64,000 nucleotides of DNA, from positions 6,053,952 to 6,117,951 of the forward strand of contig NW_020194684.1 of the NCBI RefSeq assembly GCF_002865645.1. The letters are read 5' to 3'. The translations under genes were made by a program, and so were the position numbers. The DNA is from Hyaloscypha bicolor E. Taxonomy: Eukaryota; Ascomycota; Leotiomycetes; Helotiales; Hyaloscyphaceae. Below are positions 1 to 10,271 of this stretch, in pieces (positions within the stretch are counted from its first letter, which is position 1; every line of letters begins with the position of its first letter). Below the pieces are notes generated by a model that made no database searches, was not told the origin of the DNA, and saw only the letters and a list, made by a program, of their open reading frames with translations.

Positions 1-286
1 AGCGGTCAACCACTACAAAGCTTCCTTGGCACTACCACCTGCGCAACGATTTGATGCTGTATTGATGGATATCTGGATGCCCAATATGGACGGCTATGAA
101 GCAACGACGAAGATCATGGATATCGCGAAAGCCCATGGAGAGACGACGAAGATCATTGCGGTCACAGCAGACATCACAAGCGACTCCATCGACCGAGCCA
201 AGGCCGCAGGCATGCAGGACTTCCTCGCGAAACCCTACAAAGTACTGGATATCGAGCATTTGATTGTCAGCAACTTCCCAAAATGA
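1..286 (+). CDS. C-terminal receiver domain of a hybrid sensor histidine kinase (5' partial)
   Basis: The frame is open from base 2 to the TGA at 284-286 and gives the last ~95 residues of a two-component receiver (REC) domain. Seen directly: the phospho-acceptor segment VLMDIWMPNMDGYEAT with the Asp before IWMP, the conserved Thr in IIAVTAD, and the Lys in the terminal FLAKPYK loop, in the order and spacing of a CheY-like fold. Known for the family: fungal hybrid histidine kinases end in such a REC domain, which accepts phosphate from the kinase's own His and passes it to an Ypd1-type phosphotransfer protein controlling HOG or Skn7 outputs. The kinase core and sensor lie outside the window, so the histidine kinase group cannot be assigned. 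A stand-alone response regulator is possible but less likely given the IWMPNMDGYEAT wording typical of hybrids. Confidence 0.85.
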   Translation, partial: AVNHYKASLALPPAQRFDAVLMDIWMPNMDGYEATTKIMDIAKAHGETTKIIAVTADITSDSIDRAKAAGMQDFLAKPYKVLDIEHLIVSNFPK

Positions 287-1881
287 TGGAGTTTAGAAGA
301 TGATAAGAGGCAATGTTTGTAATTTTGATTTTTCTTCTGTTGATTATGATTATGATTTGAGTGCAGCATTTTTAGCGAGCCCTTTGGGATGGAGTTCTTG
401 GAGTACCTTGCTTTTTTGGGGGGGTGGTACTGGAGAGGCAAATAAGGAAAAGATTTGGTGGGCTGGAGTTGGGCTGCATGATTGGTGGCGAGCATCACTG
501 GCGTTGATAGACGTTAAAAGGAGACAACAGTCCAGACATTTTTCGTTCCGAGACAAGAGGCGGAAAGTTGTATTTAGTAATTGTGGTAGAGAGACATGGT
601 ACGAAGCATCGCTACCGTAAAGTAATCAGATATCTTCAAACAAACCTTTGCTCTTGCAGAGCGACGCGCACGCAAGGTTATGAGCAGGTGCCGGGAGCTC
701 CCGTCTTGAAGCCTTTAGCGAGGCAGCGGGATATATATACTTGAGTAAGTGAATAATTCCTTAACATCAAGCTGTCGAGGCCTCCTTAACTTTCTCTTCA
801 ACTCTTGATTCGTCGTCACTAACATCTCGCTGAACAGAAAGACAGTGAGCGTGCCACAAAGTGGTCGCTCGCTTGAACCAGATAATGGGTGCGTCGCAAC
901 GAATGCAACCACTCAGTTGAACCAACAGAGACTCGGTAGAGTAGCGTACTAAAGTACCACTCTTACCATGACAGAACAGAAAGACCAGATCAGAAGATCA
1001 AAGCTCTGCAAAGAGTAAACAAGTTTAGGAGTGGCTTGATGGTCAACGTCGGCTGCGAGATACAAACACAAACATCGAAAAAAAATCCAGAAAAAAAAAG
1101 AAATAGGTGGTTGAGATTGGGGAGTGTGGGAAAAGATCAGATGGTGAGTTTAGATTTCATTTCGAGGCCTCGACAGCCATAAAACAACTCTTTTTTGCAT
1201 CTAGATTTCTTGAGATTGCTCTGGGTTATAAACGGATTTTGTCTGGGATCGGAAGGAGTCGTATATACTCAAATAATGTACAACTGTTGAGGCCTCCTTA
1301 TATTTGTTTAACTCTTGCAATTCGTGTTTACTAACAGCTCTTAGACCAGCCAGAGGTTGATCTTCGGATCTTATCACCACAGCGACTGTGTACTCAATGA
1401 GACACAGAAATTAATCAGATTAAGCAGTTGAAGATGGCGCCCTCTCTTCTCTGCAACCACAGAATGTGTACTGAAGAGATTAATCAGATACCATTAAGAA
1501 TTCCCACTTCTGCAGGGTGCGGGATACCAACACCAGAAAAAGTGAGTTCAAATTTCACTTCGAGGCCTCGATAGGTAAACACAAACCCATATATTTTTTT
1601 GCATTTTTTTTAGGCCTTAGACTTAGCCGAAGCGAGGGGCTATAAATTCTATATGATCAATTTTCAATCTACTTCGCAAAGTGATTCAGGTTTAAAGTGG
1701 ATCTCAAAGGGAACCAGGGGGCAGTCACATGATGCGGGGTACCTAGCGCCAAACACCCCTGTCGGTTGCTGAGCTGCACGCGCCAAAGTAGACCACAGTC
1801 CCTCGAACTCCTCTTCTTTGTCCGCTTCCACTCCTTCACAACACACCTCCACCACGAACTATGTGACAGAAACCGCTCAAG
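287..1881. other. Gene-free interval with a diverged tandem duplication
   Basis: No convincing gene. Two related blocks can be read: a segment near 733-850 (TATATACT, then GAGGCCTCCTTA, a pyrimidine-rich run and CACTAAC...CAG) recurs at about 1261-1355. A second segment near 1144-1200 (GAGTTTAGATTTCATTTCGA, GAGGCCTCGA, then a T-run and GCAT) recurs at 1541-1605. Each block contains the palindrome GAGGCCTC. The copies differ by many substitutions and indels, so this is an old duplication. The last ~200 bases should hold the promoter of the lipase gene. Confidence 0.5.
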
Positions 1882-3228
1882 ATGCGCTATACCAGCATCA
1901 TCACCACATTCATCACCTTCTACACCTCCCTCGGCGCTTCCCACCCCTCTCAAACTCCACTCGGCACCGCCGAACATGGAGTGGGCCGCAACGCCAACAT
2001 CTCCATCCCCCTCTTCGCCGAGCTCGAAGAGCTCTCCCGCATCGTCGACATCTCCTACTGCGTGGGCACGACCGGGATCTCGCCACCCTTCCAATGCGCC
2101 TCCCGCTGCGACGAGTTCCCCTCCTTCGAGCTAGTCGACACCTTCAACACCGGGCCCTTGATGAGCGATAGCTGCGGCTACATTGCTCTAGATCACAGCA
2201 CACGACGCTTAGGGAGGGGCAGGATTATAGTGGCGTTTAGAGGGACGTATAGTATTGCGAATACGATCGTGGATTTGAGTACGGTGCCGCAGGAGTATGT
2301 ACCGTATCCTGATAATCCGGATGAGGAAGAGGATCCGGGACAGGGACGGCCGATCTCGAGTCCGAGGGAGGATAGAGGGAGGAGGAGGAAGTTTTGGCAT
2401 TTGCCGGGGTGGCTTAGGCATCAATCTGTTGAGGAGGAGAAACGGGAGGAAGTGAAGTGTTTGAATTGTACGGTTCATTCTGGCTTTTGGACCAGCTGGC
2501 AGAACACGAGGCCGTTCATTCTACCGCACCTGAAGTCATTGAAGGAGAAATATCCGAAGTATCGGGTTGATCTCGTTGGGCATTCGCTCGGAGGAGCGGT
2601 CGCTGCGTTGGCTGGACTGGAGTTCAATGCCCTTGGATGGAAGCCTGTCGTAACGACCTTTGGAGAGCCGCGAGTCGGGAATTCGGGGTTGAGAAATTAT
2701 ATCGACAGAGTCTTTGACCTGCCTTCGGAACACTTTCCAAGCCAAGGAATGGTTCCTCTTCACAGTGGGAGATACAGACGCATCACCCACGTGGATGATC
2801 CCGTCCCTCTCCTCCCTCTGCAAGAATGGGGCTACCGAGCCCACGCCGGCGAAGTCTTCATCTCCAAAGGGCCCCTCCAACCCACGATCCACGACATTCG
2901 TCTCTGCTACGGCGACGAAGATGTAAACTGCATCGCCGCCGCCGAGGTCGACGAATCGTGGTTCCACTCCGCCGACGACGCAATGGAGATCTACAACACG
3001 TTGCAAACAGATCCTGCGTTCGAAGCGAAGCAGGAACTGGTAGGGGTGCAGAAGCGGTGGGGTCTGCCGATTCCGGCACGGTATAAGATCTGGCAGCTGT
3101 TCTTTGCGCATAGGGATTATTTCTGGAGGTTGGGACTTTGTGTTCCAGGGGGTGACCCGTTAGATAGGGGGAGAGATCGTTATGATTTTGGGGACGGGCA
3201 GGGAATGGAGGAGAGGAAGGAGTTATGA
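1882..3228 (+). CDS. Secreted class 3 (fungal) lipase
   Basis: Single-exon gene of 448 residues. It begins with a signal peptide (about residues 1-19, hydrophobic TSIITTFITFYTSLGA). The nucleophile elbow GHSLGG puts the catalytic Ser at 235; THVDDPVPLLP supplies the Asp (about 306); and the C-terminal AHRDYFWRLGLC matches the position of the catalytic His (about 410), as in Thermomyces/Rhizomucor-type lipases. Known role: hydrolysis of triacylglycerol or related esters outside the cell. Oddity: between the oxyanion strand (IIVAFRGT, about 115-121) and the elbow there is a ~55-residue insert (about 140-195), first acidic and proline-rich, then Arg/Lys-rich, which typical secreted lipases lack. 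The 3' end is also charged. The start is chosen because it is the first in-frame ATG and is followed directly by the signal peptide. True substrate unknown. Confidence 0.9.
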   Translation: MRYTSIITTFITFYTSLGASHPSQTPLGTAEHGVGRNANISIPLFAELEELSRIVDISYCVGTTGISPPFQCASRCDEFPSFELVDTFNTGPLMSDSCGYIALDHSTRRLGRGRIIVAFRGTYSIANTIVDLSTVPQEYVPYPDNPDEEEDPGQGRPISSPREDRGRRRKFWHLPGWLRHQSVEEEKREEVKCLNCTVHSGFWTSWQNTRPFILPHLKSLKEKYPKYRVDLVGHSLGGAVAALAGLEFNALGWKPVVTTFGEPRVGNSGLRNYIDRVFDLPSEHFPSQGMVPLHSGRYRRITHVDDPVPLLPLQEWGYRAHAGEVFISKGPLQPTIHDIRLCYGDEDVNCIAAAEVDESWFHSADDAMEIYNTLQTDPAFEAKQELVGVQKRWGLPIPARYKIWQLFFAHRDYFWRLGLCVPGGDPLDRGRDRYDFGDGQGMEERKEL

Positions 3229-3586
3229 GGTAATGAAGTCGAACACGAAACTGGGTATTGATTTTTGGAGCGGGCGTTTTGGGTCATTGAACCCAGCAAC
3301 ATTGCATACAAAATAGTCATTCAGACCACAAGGTCTGGTAATGTTGTTAATATTTGATTATTCGCAACACAGCAGTTCTCCAGCATCACTTCCCGCCCGT
3401 CTTTTTATCTGCTTACGCAATGGAATTTTATTCTTATTTCTATGCTGCCAGTGGACCGCCTCCGTGGATAAGAGCAGCGGCACTGACCAGACATTTATCT
3501 GCAGTTTGAGAAGATAGGACTTGGACATTGGTGAACGTCCGAGATATTAAATATGCGAGAACTTGAGCGAACATTCGGAGAGAAAG

Positions 3587-4147
3587 TAATAGTCAGTCCG
3601 TCCTCCTTTACTCGCTTTACTTATAGTCGGGGAAACTAAGTGTCCCGCGAAAGCAAGTGTCCCAGCGAGATTTAAAAGAAGAATAACCAAGTACCCTTCA
3701 CTAAATATCTTTTAAGACTTAGTACAATTACTATTTATATAATATTTTATATGCTTATTAACTTATTATTAATTTTTTTAAAGAATACATAGCTTAAAAG
3801 TTAAATATTTCTTAATTTTTGCGATTATTGCGATTATTGCGACTTTTGCGAAAGGGGCCTGCGCGTAATTCTTAGCGAGAAAGGAACACGAAAATATAAC
3901 TCGACTTTAAATATATATATAAGGCTTATTAATATTAATAAAACACTATAGGTTATATAATCTATAAAAAAAAATTTACTTATGACGTTTAAATAAGCCT
4001 ATATATATCAAATTCTGATTATTATAAGCTAAGTTATAAGGCGTTTTAGGTAAAAAAGACTCCTCTCAATGGGACACTTGCTTTCGCGGGACACTTGGTT
4101 TCCCCGATTGTGAGCGAAGCGAGCAAAGGAGGACGAACCGACTATTA
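3587..4147. mobile_element. Non-autonomous inverted-repeat element (MITE-like)
   Basis: Terminal inverted repeats of about 80 bp lie at 3587-3668 and 4068-4147. Both carry the block CGGGGAAAC(T/C)AAGTGTCCCG followed by CGAAAGCAAGTGTCCC, and both run outward to TAATAGTC at the outer edge, so a TA target duplication is likely. The 400-bp interior is very AT-rich with no coding capacity. Architecture fits a Tc1/mariner- or pogo-type miniature element. The right end abuts the upstream region of the HET gene. Confidence 0.75.
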
Positions 4148-4372
4148 GTGGACTTGGCACCTTTAGTGTCGAGGGATGCAGGAGCGGCAAGGGCTCTTGC
4201 CTCATTGGACAAGAAGTTGCCAGGCGGTTCCTGGCGAGGCTGCATTCATGAGACCCCACGAAAGGCTCGACCTCAGCGCAACCTACACCTGCATTCTTTC
4301 ATCCACAGAACACGGAGTATCGCATCCCTCCCTTCCTCTCATCGTGCGCTATATTACTTAAGCCTGGAGATC

Positions 4373-6535
4373 ATGAAGGCTTTTAGAGAACGTGTTCTTG
4401 GGGGGAAAAGCCCCAAGGACGGCCAGGCTTCAAACGTCCCGCTCTTTCTTAGCCAGCGCCTGCCCAGAGACAAGCAGTATGAACCTGTCCTATCAGACTC
4501 GAGGACTACGGTCACCGAGGATTCCCTCTACCGACCTCTTGACTTCGATTCCTTTGAAATACGGCTCTTGAAATTCAAGAGGGTGGAGCCACGCCCGCTG
4601 GGTTTTAAGCCACGGCTCACCTGCTCGTTGGAATATGCATCCTTGATTAACCCGCCAGACTACATCGCCCTCTCATATTGCTGGGGCAATGCCACCAAGA
4701 CGAAAAAGATCACTATTAACAACTACAAAAGTGCTCGGTCGACCCAGGCCACCCTGAATCTATATGAGGCCCTCGACAACGTATTACTTATGAATCATAA
4801 TCGGCGAACAGGAACCCATGAATACGAAGATCATAGCGTATTGGTGTGGGTTGATGCGCTGTGCATCAACCAGGAGGATCCGGTGGAAAGGAGTCAGCAA
4901 GTGAGACAAATGAGGCAGATTTACTCAAGAGCAAGTGAGGTTATTTCTTGGATCCCGTGCGGCTCAGAGCAGGCCGTGGATTACTTGGTGAGGAATCGAT
5001 TTCAGGGCGAGGGAATTGAGACGGAGGTTCAACTTCCGTCGAGGAAACGGACAAACAGCGTACCCGTAAATGGGAGTAACACAGAGAACGACGATATGCT
5101 TCTCAAAGATAAAACCCGCAAGGAATGGGTGAATCAGGGATGGGACATCATGGAGGACTTCTTTATCCAGGCCTACTGGAGGCGAGTCTGGGTTATTCAA
5201 GAGGTGGCCGTGGCCACGAAGGTCAAGGTACTCTGCGGAAGTTATGAGATCCCTTGGGAAGATGTGGCTGCCGTCCTAGCGATGTGGAAGAAGAACCCGG
5301 ATATCGTGCCAATCGATAAACGGGCCTATCTCAAAGCTATGCATTTGGTGGAGTTCCGGGATCGCTTCCAAGTCAAGAGAGAGCCGATTAGTCTTCTCGA
5401 TGCGATGCGTTGGAGCTACCAGACCGAGGCAACGGACCCAAGGGACAAGATCTTTGCGTTACTGGGACTCTGCCATGATGGGGCTACGTATGTTCCGGTG
5501 CCGAATTACAAGCAGCCGCTTGAGGAGATTATCGCGGACATGAGTAAATCGATGATGAGTTTCGACCGCTCGTTGGATCTTATGTGCCTCAAAGGCACTG
5601 CTCTTGAGGAGCAAAGCAATCTTCCCTCATGGACGCCAAATTGGGTTAATCTCTGGAGCGGATCCCTCCATTCTATGACGGTCCACGAGGCCAAATTCGC
5701 AGATTGGCGCACCACCTTCCCGTCCAATCCCGTACTCAACGGCTCCACAACCCAGATCCTCAAGGTCGAAGGCAAATTTTACGGTACTGTTGCGCACCTT
5801 GCCTCAAAAATGGCACAACCCGGCCCCAACGGCCAAATCACGCTCACTCCTGAGGCTCGTGCCCCCTGGATCTCGTGTACTTCGTCGTTAGTCAGGAACG
5901 ACACTTCGCTGAGTGTCCTTCAGCCGGGCGACATCGAGATCCGAGATTCCATCTGGATGACCCTGACAATGGGCCTCCTTCCACCGGAGATTAGCAGAAG
6001 TGCAGCAGCAGTTTGTTTCTCCCAGCTCTGGACACCGGAAGGCAGAGGCAGAGCACATGCTTATGCGCTTATCGAATGGATTGACCGAAATTCCCGGTTT
6101 GAAGTCTGGGCGCGATCTTTGCGAGACTGGGGGATGGTGAGGTCACCCGCGGAGATTTCGCTACTGCCTGCAGCTGTAACATCTAGTGAAATTGACTGGA
6201 AGAGTCTTGGTACTTTCATCGACACAATCGAGAAGGTCTTAGGGAGTGGGATGCGCTTGGTTTTTATTCACGGTGTGAAAAGCTTCGCCGTTGTTATGGT
6301 ACCTTCAAGCGCGAGGAGAAATGATCAGATGTGGTTTATCCGGGGGTGTAGCGTGCCTGTGTTGCTGAGAGAAGTGGAAAATGTGGCTGTAAAGGCGCAG
6401 TATAAGGTCATTGGCGGCGTGTATGTGACTGAACGTTGGAGGGAATTTATTGAGTATGAGATTGAATGGCCGGAGAGCGAGCAGGATGAACAGTTGGGGC
6501 TTGAAGGGGATTTGAAGATCTTGAATCTATGCTAA
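4373..6535 (+). CDS. HET-domain (heterokaryon incompatibility) protein
   Basis: A 720-residue protein. The frame is open further upstream, but the first ATG is at 4373 and the upstream part runs into the inverted-repeat element, so 4373 is chosen. HET-domain hallmarks: YIALSYCWGN (about 97-106), VLVWVDALCINQEDP (about 157-170) followed by QVRQMRQIYSRA, and later DPRDKIFALLGL. Known: HET domains act in fungal non-self recognition and can trigger programmed cell death when paired with an incompatible partner. They resemble TIR domains in fold. The C-terminal half has no domain I can name. No intron is needed. The promoter region begins only ~225 bp from an inverted-repeat element, which could affect expression (inference). 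Confidence 0.9.
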   Translation: MKAFRERVLGGKSPKDGQASNVPLFLSQRLPRDKQYEPVLSDSRTTVTEDSLYRPLDFDSFEIRLLKFKRVEPRPLGFKPRLTCSLEYASLINPPDYIALSYCWGNATKTKKITINNYKSARSTQATLNLYEALDNVLLMNHNRRTGTHEYEDHSVLVWVDALCINQEDPVERSQQVRQMRQIYSRASEVISWIPCGSEQAVDYLVRNRFQGEGIETEVQLPSRKRTNSVPVNGSNTENDDMLLKDKTRKEWVNQGWDIMEDFFIQAYWRRVWVIQEVAVATKVKVLCGSYEIPWEDVAAVLAMWKKNPDIVPIDKRAYLKAMHLVEFRDRFQVKREPISLLDAMRWSYQTEATDPRDKIFALLGLCHDGATYVPVPNYKQPLEEIIADMSKSMMSFDRSLDLMCLKGTALEEQSNLPSWTPNWVNLWSGSLHSMTVHEAKFADWRTTFPSNPVLNGSTTQILKVEGKFYGTVAHLASKMAQPGPNGQITLTPEARAPWISCTSSLVRNDTSLSVLQPGDIEIRDSIWMTLTMGLLPPEISRSAAAVCFSQLWTPEGRGRAHAYALIEWIDRNSRFEVWARSLRDWGMVRSPAEISLLPAAVTSSEIDWKSLGTFIDTIEKVLGSGMRLVFIHGVKSFAVVMVPSSARRNDQMWFIRGCSVPVLLREVENVAVKAQYKVIGGVYVTERWREFIEYEIEWPESEQDEQLGLEGDLKILNLC

Positions 6536-6913
6536 ATTATATCCAGCGAGATGTGGCACACCTACTTATAGATTGAAGTTTCAATTCGAATACAAGTACA
6601 CTCGAGAGATAGTGGGACATCATCCACACAGCAGCTACCCAAGAAATTTCTATTCACATGCTGCCCTTTTAAAAATCGAATATGCCCCAAACTTACAGGG
6701 CATTTGAAAAGACAATGACGTGAAATGCAAATTCTCAGTCTTCATTGTTCTTTTTGAAAGGCTGCAAATCATCAAGGAACCCCTATCCCCCTCGCCAAGA
6801 CCTCGCTTCAGTCTTACCCCGCCAAAAGCTCCACCTGCGGATAATTCCAGCCTTGCCCCACTTCAACCTCTTCCTCACATCTGCCTTCCTGATCTATCAG
6901 ATTTCAATCGAAC
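6536..6913. other. Intergenic interval between HET and methyltransferase genes
   Basis: No gene seen. The last 150 bases are rich in pyrimidines and C-runs, as in many fungal 5' leaders, and lead directly to the ATG at 6914. Confidence 0.4.
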
Positions 6914-8045
6914 ATGTCGACAACACCGCTTCCTCCTCTAATATTATTAGACGGCGGTCTAGGCACCACGCTAGCGGACCGCTATAATTGCATCTTCGAC
7001 CACAGCACACCTCTGTGGTCTTCCCATCTTCTACTGAGCGGGGAAGGAAGCGAGACGCTACGGGATGTGCAAGGTGCTTTTGCGGAGAAGGGCGCCGATG
7101 TCGTTCTCTCTGCAACCTACCAGGCGAGCTTTGAGGGGTGTAGAGCGAGTGGGGTTGGGGACGAAAGGGAAGCCGGGGTGTGCATGAGGAGGGGCATGGA
7201 GATTGCACGTGTTGCTGCTGAGAAAAGAGAGGGCGGTGGGAAGGTAGCACTCAGTCTCGGAGCCTACGGAGCGACGATGGTGCCGGGGCAGGAGTATAGC
7301 GGAGCTTATGACGCTGAACACAGTTCTGTTGAACAGCTGAGGGAGTGGCATTTTCGGAGGTTGGAAGCTTTTATGCCTGGTGGCGAAGATGAGGTGGAGA
7401 AGAAGGAGAGGAGGGCGTGTTGGGATAGTGTTGATTATGTGGCTTTTGAGACTTTACCGAGGGTTGATGAAGTGCTTGCCGTTAGGCAGGTTATGGAGAA
7501 GGTGAGTAGAATTGTTGGAGGGGAGAAAGTGGTTGAGTTTTGGATAGCTTGCGTATTTCCCGGTGAAGGCAATGATCTGCCTGATGGCAGTTCAATTAAG
7601 CAGGTTGTTGGAGCTATGCTTGGAAAGGGAAAAGGGGCGAGACCGATGGGGGTGGGAATTAATTGTACGAGGGTGGGGAAGGTGGAGGGGCTTGTAGTGG
7701 AGTTTGAGAGGGAGATTGGGGAGTTGATTGAGAGGGAGGGCGGAGAGTGGCCGAGTTTGGTGGTTTATCCGGATGGGACGAGGGGCGAGGTTTATGATAC
7801 TACTACGAAGGAGTGGGTGAAGAGGGGAGGCGCTGAGGAGAGCTTGGTGAGTTTTCCCTTTGTTGAGGTGAGAGTGTCTTGGAGTCGATGCTAACTATGG
7901 ACAGATTCCTTGGGATGAAGAAACCTTCGGAATAGTGAGTAGATGCCAAGAAAGAAGACTATGGAAATCGATATTTGTTGGGGGCTGCTGTAAGACTACG
8001 CCAGATGATATTGGAAAACTACGGAAACGAATTGACGAGTTGTAA
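6914..8045 (+). CDS. Homocysteine S-methyltransferase (Mht1/Sam4 type)
   Basis: Two exons, 6914-7846 and 7905-8045, give 357 residues. The 58-nt intron has GTGAGT, a TGCTAAC branch site and ACAG. It is needed because the unspliced frame stops before the zinc site. Motifs: N-terminal LLDGGLGTTL; the first zinc Cys in VGINCTR; and, in exon 2, the paired cysteines in VGGCCKTTPDDI. Known reaction: transfer of a methyl group from S-methylmethionine or S-adenosylmethionine to homocysteine to make methionine, in the cytosol, with zinc held by these three cysteines. Length is normal for the family. A later GT at 7868 would make a 37-nt intron and is less likely. The two short exons after the core are in register with family proteins, so the gene looks intact. 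Confidence 0.92.
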
Positions 8046-8751
8046 TTCCTGGTTTATCAGCAAGATGTACTCTTTCCTATTGGACAACGAGAGCAACGAT
8101 TGCTCCAGATGAGATGAACATTGTGTCTGAAGAATTGTGGGCACAGCATTGCTTGATTGGGCAATATAAGATACAGCAACTCCGAGACATGTGGAAGGAG
8201 AATGCCGAATGTCCATTAATCGCTGAGTCATTGAAAGGGAACGACAGATATTTTCTTATTTTGATTTATAAAGGTGTGTCGGTGCCTTCTCCTTTGCCCC
8301 TTCCTTCTTTGGTTTGCTGCTTTGTTTGTGAGGAAGACGGAAGGAGTTGTTCTGGAAGCCGGTCATGGATGGTTCTTGTTGTTTTTGGAAAGAGGGTCAC
8401 TTATCGCTCCTCGCTTGTTCCACCGGAAAATGTAAAAATGACACCCCCCCGAGTGTCGATTAGGCGTATCAATGGATTTTAGAGTTTTAATAATGCCTAG
8501 TTAGTTGCTTATGCTTACTTAAGCCTCTCTCTCGAATCAGATTTCTTAATATAGGTATAAGGAGGTTTGTATATAAGAGCACTAAATACATCGCTTCTAC
8601 CTTCGTGTCGCCTTACTAGTTCTTGACTTTAGGACTAAGGGAAAATTCAACTTAATAGATATAAAATCAAAACATTTGGCCTTGAAACTCATGAGAATGA
8701 GGTATCCTAATATAGCCAGGTGCTAAACTAGATGCCGCCTCACAAGGCGTC
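8046..8751. other. Gene-free interval with possible element fragment
   Basis: No supported gene. Around 8430-8470 the string AAAATG-ACACCCCCCC-GAGTGTCGATTAGG resembles the end of the inverted-repeat element at 23.47 kb, so a decayed fragment is possible. From 8480 to 8730 the DNA is AT-rich without coding signal. Confidence 0.3.
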
Positions 8752-10271
8752 TCAGTCGCTCTGCGCAAACCACGGATGCTCCAGTGCCTCGCGCGCTGTG
8801 ATCCTCCTCGCCGGATCCAAATTTGTCATCCTGCAAACAAGGTCACGGAACTGCGCGTTCACAAAATACCACCTCTCGAACGGCTTTCGAGGATTCGCCG
8901 AGTCGAAGCTCCCCGCGATATTAACAAGGCGTTCGAAGAATGGGCTCTTCTCGCCGACCCATTGTAGCAAGCCCTTAAAGCCTTCTTCTTCGCCAAAGAA
9001 AGATATCTGTCGTCGAAGAACGTACCGCCACGAGTCGCTCGCGGCCAACTCCTCATCGCTGGCGCGAAGAACCATGTCATTCAGCATCACGTAAATACAC
9101 TAGACAATGTATAAGCTTACAAATGGAGGTGCAAACCGAGAGGCTGGCACATATACCACAATTCCAAAGGAGAAGATGTCTGATGGAGTCCCTTGGGCTG
9201 CTCGGGCCCAGGACTCAGGGCTCCTCCACATCTGGTTACCGCACAGCGCTTCCCTCAAGTATTTTCCAGGGGGAAGAACAACCGCATCCTCCAGGTCCGA
9301 TATCTGGACCCTCTTGATAGAGAATGTGCCATCCGTCTGCTCATAGGCCAAGAGAATATTATTTGGTTTTATATCTGTTGCTTTCGGTTAGCGCGTGCCT
9401 GTGATTGATGAAGCTCGATCGTGAAATATAGCTACGGTTTAACAAAGGAGAGATATAGGGATATGCTAAGCCTACCAGTATGAATGATGTTTCTCTCATG
9501 AAGGGTAGCTAGGCCAACAAGAGCACTCTTGAGCATGCTTCTCCTCGTTGCCTCGGTCAAGTTCTTCTGACTAAACTGAAGAAAATCGGTTTCCAAAAAT
9601 GGGTAGATAAACAACTCAGGGCTCGGGAGGCCATCATATTGGAAAGTGATCGATTTATTGATGGAAAATCGATATATTGGAGGTTGACAATCTGTAGAAT
9701 GACTGGATACAGGAGAGTGAAGTGTAAAAACAGAGGAAAAGTGTCTAAAGTAAGGGATTTATTCCCATTACCCTTCGGCGATACCGGTGATGCCGAGCCC
9801 GCTTTCTCCGATACATTATCAATCAGCTGATAAATCAAAAGTAATCAAAATGACGATATACTAGTAAGCTTGGTAAGCTCAGCGAGTGACGCATGACAAA
9901 TGAGAGTGGAGAACCCTAAATTAGTGGTTGAACCTGGTGCTGGAAGGACTGGTGAGCTAGCTATGGTAGCGTACCAATTTCAACACATCAACCACGGTCC
10001 GCAAGTTAGGACACGAGGCCAAGGGCTTCTGCAGATCTTGTTGATACTTGTATTCGCCTGTTATCATATTTTTGACAATGAAGTTCTGTCTGTCGGCGCT
10101 TCTTATTATTAGCGCTGCATCACTGCTACTAGGTATGGAATTCGGATCATACCTGGCACGGTAGACGCATAATAAAGGTACCCGCTGTTCAGCAAGCACC
10201 TCCTGAATGGTATACGTTCACCCCGACTAGCCACAGAGCGTTGCCCCTGGTGTAAGAGGCTCGTTGGCCAT
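8752..10271 (-). pseudogene. Divergent Ser/Thr protein kinase with two stop codons near the start
   Basis: Splice blocks on the minus strand give a kinase of the fungal HTD/DLE type: N-lobe (FIVKNMITGEYKYQQDLQKP, Lys in VKN) from ~10190 down, catalytic loop HERNIIHTDIKPNNILL spanning the intron 9375-9475, DLE in place of DFG (QISDLEDAV), APE-like WRSPESWARA, and C-lobe to the stop at 8752. Introns supported by phase: 9100-9156, 9375-9475, 9692-9771, and probably 9827-9974; a 51-nt intron inside the N-lobe is also likely. The natural ATG at 10271 starts ANEPLTPGATLCG and continues in the same frame into TYTIQEVLAEQR, but this is interrupted by TAG (10227-10229) and TGA (10218-10220), only two codons apart. 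No intron can remove both. I infer a recently inactivated gene. The linker between 9640 and 9974 is uncertain. An unknown upstream start could rescue part of it. Confidence 0.7.

Noticed and set aside
300..620. 106-residue frame after the histidine kinase
   Set aside because: Composition of 3' UTR, homopolymer runs and no motif. Not in frame with the REC domain.
8114..8482. 122-residue frame after the methyltransferase
   Set aside because: Covers the 3' flank and runs into the C7 tract of a probable element fragment. No coding signal.
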